From NCBI GenBank assembly GCA_934476545.1, contig CAKSOB010000081.1, positions 1 to 5,631 of the forward strand: a DNA stretch of 5,631 bases. The letters run 5' to 3'. The notes beneath the pieces were generated by a model. That model did not search any database. It was not told the DNA's origin and worked only from the letters and a program-made list of their open reading frames with translations. This document shows positions 5,544 to 5,631 of this stretch, one piece after another. The translations under genes and the position numbers were made by a program. The DNA is from an uncultured Eubacteriales bacterium. Its GTDB lineage: Bacteria > Bacillota > Clostridia > Oscillospirales > Acutalibacteraceae. The first letter of the stretch is position 1, and every line of letters begins with the position of its first letter.

Positions 5544-5631
5544 TTATTGGATTTTCACCTTCATGGTGACGGTTTTGGTTTCGCCGTTCTTTAGTGTAAC
5601 GGTGGCGGTGATGGTTGCTGTCCCTGCCTTT
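5544..5631 (-). CDS. C-terminal end of a probable Ig-like (Big-type) surface protein, partial
   Basis: The last 28 codons of a minus-strand gene enter from the right edge and end at TAA (5546-5544). The peptide is KAGTATITATVTLKNGETKT followed by VTMKVKIQ. The alternating Gly-Thr-Ala-x-Ile-x-Ala-x-Val pattern and a second Thr/Val-rich beta strand after an N-G turn resemble the final strands of bacterial Ig-like domains of extracellular proteins. There is no LPXTG sorting signal or membrane tail at this end, so if the protein is surface-bound its anchor must be elsewhere. Only a fragment is visible. The frame is supported by the beta-strand pattern and by the stop falling just before the shared terminator. 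This gene is convergent to the transporter operon and is probably functionally unrelated. Confidence 0.6.
   Translation of the reverse strand, partial: KAGTATITATVTLKNGETKTVTMKVKIQ

Overview
The window looks like a chromosomal segment of a low-to-mid-GC Gram-positive anaerobe, probably a Clostridia member of the gut type. The grounds are strong AGGAG-type ribosome binding sites, a lipoprotein-type binding protein, FmdE-family proteins in a bacterium, and a neighbouring Ig-like surface protein. The taxon is inference.

Layout. On the minus strand, from about 1300 leftwards, run two tandem paralogous FmdE-family genes (1259-717 and 698-171). They are followed by the first 43 codons of a TetR/AcrR-type regulator that leaves the window at base 1. 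A 374-bp divergent intergenic region (1260-1633) separates these from a plus-strand operon: a class I SAM-dependent methyltransferase (1634-2389), a lipoprotein substrate-binding protein (2407-3546), a FecCD/BtuC-type permease (3572-4651) and a BtuD/FecE-type ATPase (4648-5424). The operon ends at a perfect 16-bp hairpin (5497-5538). This hairpin also serves the convergent 3' end of a probable Ig-like surface protein on the minus strand.

How the genes fit together. The three transporter genes make a complete type II importer of the kind that takes up siderophores, cobalamin and other corrinoids, haem, or molybdate/tungstate. The substrate cannot be read from the sequence. The methyltransferase is the first gene of the same operon, so it probably acts on the imported compound or a derivative. 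FmdE-family proteins carry a Cys/His core and a C-terminal zinc finger. No other formylmethanofuran dehydrogenase gene is present, so they are unlikely to act in methanogenesis here and more likely handle a metal or metal cofactor.

The most striking non-coding feature is in the divergent intergenic region. A 24-bp element occurs twice in mirror orientation (1350-1373 and 1526-1549, one mismatch). Each copy lies exactly 48 nt upstream of a similar extended -10 sequence (TG-N-TA-N-AGT) facing its own operon. A third, diverged copy lies inside a perfect 10-bp-arm palindrome at 1495-1524. This suggests that both operons are co-regulated by one DNA-binding protein, and the TetR-type gene at the left edge is an obvious candidate.
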